The position numbers and the translations under genes are program-made. Below the pieces are notes generated by a model. The model ran no database searches. It saw only the letters and a program-made list of their open reading frames with translations, and was not told the DNA's origin. From NCBI GenBank assembly GCA_037445575.1, contig JBBIKH010000004.1:1-64000 (forward strand): 64,000 bases of DNA. Direction: 5' to 3'. Shown here piece after piece: positions 36,571 through 44,070 of this stretch; the stretch's first letter is position 1; the number at the start of each line of letters is the position of its first letter. The DNA is from Oleimicrobium sp037445575. GTDB lineage: Bacteria > Zhuqueibacterota > Zhuqueibacteria > JANLFK01 > Oleimicrobiaceae.

Positions 36571-38000
36571 GTGAGCTCACCCTCATCTGCTTTGGGCAAC
36601 GTGATGACGAAGACCGTACCGGCGCTGCTGCTCCGGTGCAGGGCGATGCTGCCTCCGTTGGCCTCACAAAGGCTGCGGGCGATTGCCAGGCCCAATCCTG
36701 TGCCGTCCTTGCGGGTGGTAAAGAAAGGCTCGAATAGTCGTTGCTGCGCCTCCGGGGGAATGCCGCAGCCGGTGTCGGCGAAGAGGACTTGCACGGCAGA
36801 GTCCACTGCGCGGGCCGTCACGCGGATGGCCCCTGGGCCGGACATGGCCTGTACAGCATTGCGCATCAAGTTGAGAAAGACCTGCTGGGCATGATGGGGA
36901 TCCACAAAAACGGCCAGGCCACCGGTGTCCCAGGCAAAATCCGTCTGTTGGCTTTCGAGCTCCTCGGCTAGCAGGGAGCGCACCTCGCTGAGGATCTCCT
37001 CCAGCGGGCAGCGTCTCGGCTGCGGCGAAGGCGGCCGCGCATAGTCAAGGAATTGGTTAACGATTGCCTTGAGGTGGTCCACTTCCTTGACGATCTTGGC
37101 TGCACGGGCCTCCTGTTCACTACCGCGGAGTTCCTCGGCCAACAGGCCGGCAAACAGCTCGATGGCCCCCAGCGGGTTGCGCAGCTCGTGGGCGATGCCG
37201 GCCAGCATGGTTTTCAGGCGGGTGTCGCGCTCCACTACGTTCCGGCGCATCTCCTCCATGGTTTGGGCCAAAAAGCCAATTTCGTCGCTGCCCGCCACGG
37301 GAACCGGCACGTGATAGTCTCCACGGCCAATTGCCTCTGCTGCGTCGCGCAGGCGTTGCAGGGGGCGGGTGATCTGGCCGGCCAGAGCAAGGCCGAGCAC
37401 GAGCGCCACCAGAGCCCCTACCACGCCGAGTCTGAGCAAGTAGGCGCGCATCCGCACGATAGCGCGCAGGCTATGCGCGCTCCCCTCTACGACTACGGCC
37501 CCCGGCGCATGTCCGGCGATGTGCAACGGTGCATAGGCCGACTTGTACAGGCGCCCGTCGGCCCCTTGAAAAAGCACCGAGCTGGTGGGGGTACCGGCCA
37601 GCGCGCGGTTGATCTCGGTCTGGTCCATATCAAGGCGCCGCCACCGCTGCCCTATGACCACGCCGCTGTCGGCACTGGCCAGAATGCGCAGCTGGGCGTC
37701 GACTACATACAGCCGCTCTAGGCTCATGACCCGGCGCAGTCTGTCCAACTCCTCGCGCAGGTGGCGATACGCCCGCGTCCCTTCGTCTCCCGGCGTGAGG
37801 CCGAGCACCAATTCCGCGTCCAACTGGCTTGCCGTGGCGGCTGCAGCCATCACCAGCTTGTCGCCCAGTTCTGCTTCCAACAGCCTGCGCACCTGATACT
37901 CCAGCAGCAGACCCACAATCGCCAGCACCGCCACCATCTGCAGGGTCATCACGGCGGCCAGCCGGAAGCGGATGGATTGTCGTACCCTGCTGCGCGTCAC
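36567..38000 (-). CDS. Membrane sensor histidine kinase (NtrB/ZraS type)
   Basis: The 477-residue protein has an N-terminal membrane helix (LAAVMTLQMVAVLAIVGLLL), a periplasmic sensor region of about 140 residues, a second helix (LLRLGVVGALVALVLGLALAG), a HAMP domain (RDAAEAIGRGDYHVPVPV), then HELRNPLGAIELFAGLL with the phospho-His, and ATPase boxes NLMRNAVQAM, DTGCGIP and GTGLGLAIA. It starts at GTG 38000 and is the first gene of the four-gene operon. Confidence 0.93.
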
Positions 38001-38406
38001 GCCACCTTCCTCATTTGCAATCCATGTGCCATGGGGGTCCCTCTACAAACGCAGGCCTTGACCTCATGCCCCTGCTTGCGCGCTTGAAACGCGCAGCGCT
38101 GCCGCATGCTGAAGCGTGGAACCGCGGTACACTCGCGTCCCCACAAGGTGCGCCTTGTTGTGCCGGGGGCAAGCTTTCAGAAATCTGACGCCCCTACTCT
38201 GAAAACTGTGGCTTGTCGTGCGCCCGAGCGCGGTCCCTGTTCGGGACACTGCATGGTTCGCCGAAAAGCGGGTGCGCCCTCCGTGGCTGCGAAGAGCCTT
38301 GCTTTTCGCGCGGCGGTCGTGGCGGACCGAAGCACATACTGCGGCGTGCCCAGGCCGGTAACTTCGGACGATGCCGGCGCGGGGACGAGCTCGGGGCGGC
38401 GTGCGA
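38001..38406. other. Intergenic region between the kinase operon and ppx/gppA
   Basis: About 400 bases with no recognisable protein frame. The two flanking genes run the same way, so the region should hold the kinase operon promoter and possibly the end of the ppx transcript. I do not see a clean promoter or terminator. A short inverted pair around 38360-38420 is too weak to call. Confidence 0.4.
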
Positions 38407-39330
38407 TCAGGCCGGCGGCACGCGGTCCAGAGCGATGAGACCATGGCGAAGTCCTCGGGTGGTCACCCGCAGCCGCGAAAAGCCCAATTCTGCCATGAGG
38501 GCCTCGAAGATTCCCGCCCCGGCGACGATCACAGGCGCACGGGCAGGTTCCAGGCCAGTGACCTCTTGCCGTGCCGCCAGAGGCAGCGCCTGGAGCTGGC
38601 GCCGCAACAAAGCCAGGCGCCTCCTACTGAGTGTATAGCCTTCAAGGCGGCGTGCGTCGTAGCCCGGCAGATGCTGATCGATAGCAGCGAGAGCGGTGAT
38701 GGTGCCGCCAACCGCCAGCAGCTCTTCCCCTGCGCCACGCGCTGTCACCCCCGCGCTGCGCAAGGCCTGCTGCACCGTGCGCATCAACAACTCCACTTCC
38801 TCGTCTCTTGGTGGATCATGCCTCAGGAGCCGTTCTGTGAGGCGTACGTGGCCGATGTCCAGGCTGGTGCTGCTGAGCAGACGTGTCCCTTGCCCCTGGA
38901 TGAACTCCGTGCTCCCTCCGCCCACGTCAACCACGCGCAACAGACCATCGCCCCACGCAGGGTTGGTTGCGACACCCACAAAGGTGATTCGTGCCTCCTC
39001 CTCCCCAGAGAGGACCTGCACGGTCAAGCCGGTGCGGCTTTTCAGCTCGGCGATCAGTTCATGGCGATTGGGCGCGTCGCGGACAGCGCTGGTGGCTGCC
39101 AGCAAGATCCGCTCGGCGCCGAGCTCTTTTGCCCGGCGCACAAACTGCTCCACCGCCACGATTGTCTCTTCAACTGCTGCTCGCTGCAGGGCTCCAGTCT
39201 TTTCCAAGCCACGTCCTAGGCGAGTAATGCACTCATCCTCGCAGAGGATGGGGCCCAGCTTGTCGTTGACCACCTCGGCCACCAGGAGCAACACCGAGTT
39301 GGTGCCAATGTCGATCGCCGCCTTCCGCAT
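38407..39330 (-). CDS. Ppx/GppA family phosphatase (exopolyphosphatase / pppGpp phosphohydrolase)
   Basis: The 307-residue protein is the short, catalytic-domain-only form. It has AAIDIGTNSVLLLVAEV (phosphate-binding loop), TRLGRGLEKTGALQ, LAATSAVRDAPNRHELI, VLSGEEEARITFVGV and VVDVGGGSTEFIQG, all Ppx/GppA signatures of the ASKHA fold. It lacks the C-terminal HD-like domain of long Ppx. It degrades polyphosphate or pppGpp; which one cannot be told. It diverges from the beta-CASP RNase gene. Confidence 0.9.
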   Translation of the reverse strand: MRKAAIDIGTNSVLLLVAEVVNDKLGPILCEDECITRLGRGLEKTGALQRAAVEETIVAVEQFVRRAKELGAERILLAATSAVRDAPNRHELIAELKSRTGLTVQVLSGEEEARITFVGVATNPAWGDGLLRVVDVGGGSTEFIQGQGTRLLSSTSLDIGHVRLTERLLRHDPPRDEEVELLMRTVQQALRSAGVTARGAGEELLAVGGTITALAAIDQHLPGYDARRLEGYTLSRRRLALLRRQLQALPLAARQEVTGLEPARAPVIVAGAGIFEALMAELGFSRLRVTTRGLRHGLIALDRVPPA

Positions 39331-39398
39331 CTGCCAATCCGGTTACAGTTCCCGTTACATGTTAGGAAATTCGCGGGAAACGATCAAGAAAAAAAGTC

Positions 39399-39427
39399 TT
39401 GACTATGCCGCAGAAAATATCTATGTT
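39399..39427 (+). promoter_or_regulatory. Promoter of the beta-CASP RNase gene
   Basis: TTGACT (39399-39404), 17 bases and TATGTT (39422-39427), 33 bases before the GTG start. Confidence 0.65.
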
Positions 39428-39460
39428 CGAAACCGAACGGAATCGCAGCGGAGGTCCGGA

Positions 39461-40855
39461 GTGAAAATTGCCTTCTTGGGTGCGACACGGTCTGTCACTG
39501 GTTCGAAGCACTTGGTGTCGGTGAACGGCCGGTTGATCCTTTTGGATTGTGGCTTGGTGCAGGGTCACCGGCAAGAGGCGGAAGAGCGTAACCGTAATCT
39601 GCCGTTCGACCCGCAGAGCATTGACTGTGTGGTGCTCTCCCATGCGCACATCGACCACAGTGGCAATCTGCCGCGGTTGCTTGCGGGCGGCTTCGAGGGG
39701 CCGATCTATTGCACCCCTGCCACCCGCGATCTCTGTAGCATTATGTTGCCTGACTCGGCGCACATCCAGGAAAAGGACGCCGAGTACGTGAACAAGCGGC
39801 ATCGCCGCAAGGGGCTTCCCCCGGTACGACCTCTGTACACCGCCCAGGAGGCGGTGGCGGTGTTGGCGCAGATCGTCTCGGTCAGTTACAATCGCCCCAC
39901 CCAGATTGCTCCCGGTGTCAGGTTGCGCTTCCTTGATGCCGGCCACATCCTCGGTTCAGCAATCACCCTGTTGGAGATTTCAGAAAACGGTCGCCTCGTG
40001 CGTTTTGCCTATACTGGCGACCTTGGGCGGCCGAACATGCCGCTCCTCCGCGACCCCGACCAGGTGCGGGACGTAGACGTGCTCGTCATTGAGAGCACGT
40101 ACGGCAGCCGGCTGCACGAAAGGATCGCCGAGCTGCCGCAAAAGTTAGCAGAAATCGTCAAGCGCACCTACGAGCGACGCGGCAAGATCATCGTTCCCGC
40201 CTTTTCCGTGGAAAGGACGCAAGAGGTGGTCTACTTCCTCAACCAGCTCTGGCAGGAAGGCCAGATTCCCGACCTGCCGGTGTTTGTGGATAGCCCCCTC
40301 TCGACCAATGCCACTGCCATCTTTCGCATGCACCCCGAATGTTTTGACCAGGAGACGTACCGGTTCATGCAAGAGCACGAGGACCCGTTCGGCTTTGACC
40401 GCCTCCACTACGTGCGGGACGTGGAGGAGTCCAAGAAGCTGAACACCTTCAACGAACCGTGCATCATCATTTCCGCCTCAGGGATGTGCGAAACTGGGAG
40501 AATTCTTCACCACCTGAAGAACAACATCGAGAACCCGGCCAACACCATTCTTATTGTCGGCTTCATGGCCGAGAATACCCTCGGACGGCGACTGGTGGAG
40601 CGGCAGGAATGGGTCAACATCTTCGGGGAGCCGCACCGACTGAGGGCGGAGGTGGCGATCCTGAATGCGTTCAGCGCCCATGCCGACCGCGACGAGCTGC
40701 TGGCATATGTTCGAGGAATGCGCCCCGAGCGGCTGCGCCACGTGTTTGTGGTGCACGGTGAGCCGTCGCAGGCGGAGCCACTGGCCGAGGCGCTCCGTGC
40801 GCTGGTAAAGTGCGAGGTGCGCGTCCCAGAGTACGAAGATGTGGTGGAGGTGTAA
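39461..40855 (+). CDS. Beta-CASP metallo-beta-lactamase RNase
   Basis: The 464-residue protein has the metal site VVLSHAHIDHSGNLPRL (HxHxDH), the GHILGSA motif, YTGDLG, a beta-CASP insert with VPAFSVERTQEVVYFL, SASGMCETGRILHHL and the C-terminal RMMBL block NAFSAHADRDELL. This is the CPSF-73/YsmD-like family of RNA endo/exonucleases common in FCB bacteria and archaea. GTG 39461 is six bases after GGAGG; open frame upstream is non-coding. Confidence 0.92.
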   Translation: MKIAFLGATRSVTGSKHLVSVNGRLILLDCGLVQGHRQEAEERNRNLPFDPQSIDCVVLSHAHIDHSGNLPRLLAGGFEGPIYCTPATRDLCSIMLPDSAHIQEKDAEYVNKRHRRKGLPPVRPLYTAQEAVAVLAQIVSVSYNRPTQIAPGVRLRFLDAGHILGSAITLLEISENGRLVRFAYTGDLGRPNMPLLRDPDQVRDVDVLVIESTYGSRLHERIAELPQKLAEIVKRTYERRGKIIVPAFSVERTQEVVYFLNQLWQEGQIPDLPVFVDSPLSTNATAIFRMHPECFDQETYRFMQEHEDPFGFDRLHYVRDVEESKKLNTFNEPCIIISASGMCETGRILHHLKNNIENPANTILIVGFMAENTLGRRLVERQEWVNIFGEPHRLRAEVAILNAFSAHADRDELLAYVRGMRPERLRHVFVVHGEPSQAEPLAEALRALVKCEVRVPEYEDVVEV

Positions 40856-40861
40856 ACCCCG

Positions 40862-41725
40862 CTATTCAGGCGCGACCTTCAGCGTCTTGGCAGTGGCGGA
40901 ATCGACCTGCGCCAGGCGCAGCAACACACCGGCCTCAGGAGAATTGGCAAAGACGCCGATAATCTCACGACGGTGGGCATCGACGAACTTGGTGGCGTGG
41001 TCGTTCTTGGGATCGTCTGTGAGGATTTTCACCAACATGTTTACCGCCTCGGCACAGTATTTTCGCGCCTGGGCATCGTCTTCGCCAAGCAGGGAGAGGC
41101 CGTAGAAGTAATAGTCCACCATCTCCCGGAACGGGCGGTGTGCGTCGCTGAGCAGCTGTTTGATGAGTTTTTCGCGCAGGTCCCAGCCCTCGACAAAGCG
41201 TCCGAGGCCGTAGCGGGCGTGCTGGGCAATGTCGCGGGCCTTTTCGTAGAAAGGTGTCCCCTCCAGGGTGCCGCGCTTGTCGAACTCGCCGCCCAGGATC
41301 AGGTAAACGTAGAAATCGATGAGGTTGGTGAGGGGAAGCTGTTCAGGGTCGTTGACGGTGATCTGCTCCCCGTGCGTGTACTTGAAGCGGCAGCGCTTGT
41401 CAAAGTACTGCAGGTCCTCGCCGTTGGAGACCAGGAGGTTGACGCTGTACCGCTCCTCCGAGCTGGTGCTGATATCTTGGAGGAGGAATTCCATGTGGAC
41501 GTGGATTTCTCCGCCATAGTTCTTGTCGTGCCAATCGCGAGCCCGGATGTAGTTCTCGACCCGCTCGTGGAAATCGCGCATCCACTCTTGTTTTTCCAGG
41601 GGCAGAGTCTGAAGGATGGTTTTGACGCGCGGCACCACTTTCTGGGCAAGGGCTGGTGCAGTCCCGATGGTCAGAATGGCAAGGAGGACTGCCACGGGCA
41701 GGCGTAGACGTACTGTTGCCTTCAT
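40862..41725 (-). CDS. DUF4835-like periplasmic protein
   Basis: The 287-residue protein has a signal peptide (LPVAVLLAILTIGTAPALAQ). The rest resembles DUF4835 proteins of Bacteroidota: FHERVENYIRARDWHDKNYG, HMEFLLQDIS, LTNLIDFYVYLILGGEFD, and a helical second half ending with a regular C-terminal segment. The family is linked to gliding and type IX secretion gene neighbourhoods, but its role is unknown. ATG 41725 has GAGGAG eight bases upstream. It converges on the beta-CASP RNase gene. Confidence 0.7.
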   Translation of the reverse strand: MKATVRLRLPVAVLLAILTIGTAPALAQKVVPRVKTILQTLPLEKQEWMRDFHERVENYIRARDWHDKNYGGEIHVHMEFLLQDISTSSEERYSVNLLVSNGEDLQYFDKRCRFKYTHGEQITVNDPEQLPLTNLIDFYVYLILGGEFDKRGTLEGTPFYEKARDIAQHARYGLGRFVEGWDLREKLIKQLLSDAHRPFREMVDYYFYGLSLLGEDDAQARKYCAEAVNMLVKILTDDPKNDHATKFVDAHRREIIGVFANSPEAGVLLRLAQVDSATAKTLKVAPE

Positions 41726-41792
41726 GCACGTTCTCCTCATGTGAGCGCCCAGGGTACGGTTCGTCACCACCTCGGTGGTTTGGCGACGCTAA

Positions 41793-41821
41793 AAGGTACC
41801 AGATTCTGGGGAAAATGTCAA
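41793..41821 (-). promoter_or_regulatory. Promoter of the DUF4835-like gene
   Basis: On the minus strand TTGACA (41821-41816), 17 bases and TACCTT (41798-41793), 68 bases before the start codon. Confidence 0.65.
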
Positions 41822-42037
41822 GCGTTTATGTCAGAGAAATGAGTAGGGGCACGTTGCAACGCGCCGCTACCGGTTGGCCGGATGTGGTTGTTCGGTGAAA
41901 TCATGGTCGGCGAAATGCGGCCGAAGGATGCAGGCAAGATGGTAAAACAATGTTGGGACGGAATACCGGTGCATTTTGCCGATGCGGTATCTGATGAACA
42001 TGTGGGGATGCCGAATCACGTGCATGGAATCATTATG

Positions 42038-42065
42038 GTAGGGGCACGGCATGCCGTGCCCCTAC
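42038..42065. repeat. REP palindrome copy 1
   Basis: A perfect 28-base palindrome with arms GTAGGGGCACGGCA and its exact complement, in the first RAYT remnant right after the HUH motif. Confidence 0.75.
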
Positions 42066-42240
42066 ATGCCACGCCCCCACGTGACGCGCCGGGCATTTTC
42101 GGGTGAAATGTAACGGGCATGTTTACCGAAAAACATGATCGGCGTTCGATCCGCCTGGCGGATTATGGTACGTGGGATTGGGTGAATACGTCGTGATGCC
42201 GAATCAGGCGGATGGAATCGTTGATTTGGTGGAATCGTAC

Positions 42241-42268
42241 GTAGGGGCGACCGGCCGGTCGCCCCTAC
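42241..42268. repeat. REP palindrome copy 2
   Basis: A perfect 28-base palindrome with arms GTAGGGGCGACCGG and complement, in the second RAYT remnant. It is identical to the copy at 42631-42658 and shares its GTAGGGGC ends with copy 1. Confidence 0.8.
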
Positions 42269-42303
42269 CGGGCCGTCCACCCATGCCGTGTGTTTTCGGG
42301 TGA

Positions 42304-43050
42304 ATGATGATGGGTGCGGATGTTGGAAACCGTTATCGGCGTTCGATTCGGTTGGCGGGTTACGATTATGCGCAGGCCGGGGCGTATTTTGTGACCATCT
42401 GCACGCGAAACCGGGAATGTCTGTTCGGGGATGTGGTGGATGGGGAAATGCGGTTGAATCAATACGGTGCAATCGTTCGGGATGAATGGTTCGGTTCGGC
42501 GGCCATCCGTCGGGAAATCGAATTGTTCGATGATGAATTCGTGGTGATGCCGAATCACATTCATGGAATCGTGTGGATTGTGGAAACCGATAACGAAGGG
42601 GCGACCGGCCTGGTAGGGGTGACCGACCTGGTAGGGGCGACCGGCCGGTCGCCCCTACCATCAAAACCGCGGGGGCCCGCGAAACGGTCGTTATCGTCAT
42701 TCGTCGCCGGGTTCAAATCGGCCGTAACCAAACGCATCAACGAAAACCGCGGTGCGCCGGGCGCGCCGGTCTGGCAACGCAATTATTACGCGTGTCCCGA
42801 TGAAATCGGGGAACACATCATCCGCAACGACGAATCATTGAACCGGATTCGCGAATACATCCAAACCAACCCGATCCACTGGGAGGAAGACAAGGAAAAC
42901 CCCTATGGCAACAGGCAGGAACAAAAACAACGGGGACAGCCTGCTGCCGAAGCGCGCCGACAGCCGACGCAGATGGACGGTAACGCGCGAGCAGATCGGG
43001 GCCAGGAATTCCGACCTCAAAGCGGTCAACCCGCACCGGAAAAACAATGA
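42304..43050 (+). CDS. REP-associated tyrosine transposase (RAYT)
   Basis: From ATG 42304 the 248-residue frame is intact: RRSIRLAGYDYAQAGAYFVTI, CLFGDVVDGEMRLNQYGAIV, the HUH site MPNHIHGIVWIV, a linker made of REP sequence (about 98-118), then the catalytic Tyr region WQRNYYACPDEIGEHIIRND and EYIQTNPIHWEEDKENPY. The family part ends near 42905; the last 45 residues are probably read-through and overlap another small frame. RAYTs cut and join single-stranded REP hairpins. It may be the active partner for the REPs beside it. Confidence 0.85.
   Translation: MMMGADVGNRYRRSIRLAGYDYAQAGAYFVTICTRNRECLFGDVVDGEMRLNQYGAIVRDEWFGSAAIRREIELFDDEFVVMPNHIHGIVWIVETDNEGATGLVGVTDLVGATGRSPLPSKPRGPAKRSLSSFVAGFKSAVTKRINENRGAPGAPVWQRNYYACPDEIGEHIIRNDESLNRIREYIQTNPIHWEEDKENPYGNRQEQKQRGQPAAEARRQPTQMDGNARADRGQEFRPQSGQPAPEKQ
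42631..42658. repeat. REP palindrome copy 3, inside the RAYT coding sequence
   Basis: A perfect 28-base palindrome with arms GTAGGGGCGACCGG and complement, in frame in the RAYT gene. It is preceded by two degenerate 18-base units (GGGGYGACCGRCCTGGTA) at about 42598-42633, so the linker is a small tandem expansion of REP half-sites. Confidence 0.8.
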
Positions 43051-43156
43051 GGACACGCGCACACCAGAAGAACTGCTGGCCCTGATCGAGGAAAAAGGCA
43101 GAGAGATTGCCGAGGTTTTGGTGGTGGTCAAGAGAAAACCCACGGCTGGCTTGTAG
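42905..43156 (+). CDS. Small charged protein downstream of the RAYT
   Basis: An 83-residue frame beginning where the conserved part of the RAYT ends: a basic N-terminus (PKRADSRRRWTVTREQIGARNSDL), then RTPEELLALIEEKGREIAEVL and a short tail. The C-terminal helix looks protein-like. It overlaps the non-conserved RAYT tail in another frame, and one of the two is probably not translated. No ribosome site is obvious and I do not recognise the family. Confidence 0.4.
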   Translation: MATGRNKNNGDSLLPKRADSRRRWTVTREQIGARNSDLKAVNPHRKNNEDTRTPEELLALIEEKGREIAEVLVVVKRKPTAGL

Positions 43157-43236
43157 AGCGAAACGCATGAGAGGCGATCAGAGCTTATCAGCCCGGCGCA
43201 CTCAGCGATTCGGCTGAACCCAAGAGGTAGTTGTCC

Positions 43237-44070
43237 ATGACCAAGATCAGGACACCTGTTAGCTTTTGTGCGGCAGTGCTGCTGTGTTTGTCAGCGGCAC
43301 AGAGGGGGTATCCTGCGTTCGAGCACCTGACCCTGGGCGCGCGTCCTGCGGCGATGGGCGGTGCCTATGTCGGCATCGCGCAGGGCCCGGAGGGGCTGCT
43401 CGTCAACCCTGCCGGCATTGCCGCAGCCACCAGCTTTACTGGCGTCGCCTTCTACAGTCGCCCTTTCGGCCTCAAGGAATTGGACGCCAGCGGCCTGAGC
43501 CTCCTCCACCCATTGCGCACTGGAGGAATAGGAGTAGCAGTGCGGCGCTTTGGGCGATCTCCCTATGAAGAACATGTCTTCTCCCTGGGTGCAGGGCTGA
43601 TTATCCTACCCACGGTGCAGGTGGGTGCTGCAGCTCACTTGTACCACTTGCGCATCGCCTCCTACGGCTCCGCCGCCACCGCAGGTCTTGACCTGGGCGT
43701 GTTGGTCTCGGTTGCCTACAATGTCACTTGGGGGGTGACGATCTACAACGTGAACCGCCCTCGCATCGGTGCGTGTGAGGAGCAACTGCCCCAGGTGCTC
43801 GCCACAGGGGTGAGCATCACGCCGGCGCGCTCCGTGGTGATGACGGCGGATCTGCACAAAGATGTCCGCTACCCTGGGGAAGTGAGAATCGGCGCCTCCT
43901 ACCATATCGTGGAACCGCTCGCCATCCGCTGTGGCCTGCAGACCAATCCTGGGCGCTTCGCCGGCGGTATCGGACTGTGGGTGGGCCCGGTGCGCGTGGA
44001 CTATGCGGCCAGCTACCACTATGACCTTGGCCTTACCCACTCGGTCTCTGTGACGGTGGGGATGGAATGA
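43237..44070 (+). CDS. PorV/PorQ-like outer-membrane protein
   Basis: The 277-residue protein has a signal peptide (SFCAAVLLCLSAAQRGYPA), then the PorV/UPF0164 start FEHLTLGARPAAMGGAYVGIAQGPEGLLVNPAGIAA (conserved GARAxGMGGA and NPAG motifs), followed by barrel strands to VSVTVGME. Such proteins are FadL-like barrels, some serving type IX secretion as shuttle or attachment parts. It starts 167 bases before nothing else shares its promoter region and overlaps the next gene by 4 bases (ATGA), so the two are coupled. Confidence 0.85.
   Translation: MTKIRTPVSFCAAVLLCLSAAQRGYPAFEHLTLGARPAAMGGAYVGIAQGPEGLLVNPAGIAAATSFTGVAFYSRPFGLKELDASGLSLLHPLRTGGIGVAVRRFGRSPYEEHVFSLGAGLIILPTVQVGAAAHLYHLRIASYGSAATAGLDLGVLVSVAYNVTWGVTIYNVNRPRIGACEEQLPQVLATGVSITPARSVVMTADLHKDVRYPGEVRIGASYHIVEPLAIRCGLQTNPGRFAGGIGLWVGPVRVDYAASYHYDLGLTHSVSVTVGME

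Larger units (their letters stand above)
41882..42303 (+). pseudogene. Tandem miniature remnants of a RAYT transposase
   Basis: Two truncated pieces lie head to tail before a full copy. The first (41882-42106) reads LFGEIMVGEMRPKDAGKMV, then VGMPNHVHGIIMV, then REP sequence, then GIFG and a stop. The second (42118-42303) starts with RRSIRLADYG, jumps to EYVVMPNQADGIV by an internal deletion, continues into REP sequence, and ends PPMPCVFG and a stop. Both share the order HUH motif, REP palindrome, stop, next start. They are too short to make an active transposase. Confidence 0.6.

Noticed and set aside
38696..39460. Upstream extension of the beta-CASP RNase frame
   Set aside because: It is antisense to ppx/gppA; the GTG at 39461 with GGAGG and the promoter at 39399 fix the start.
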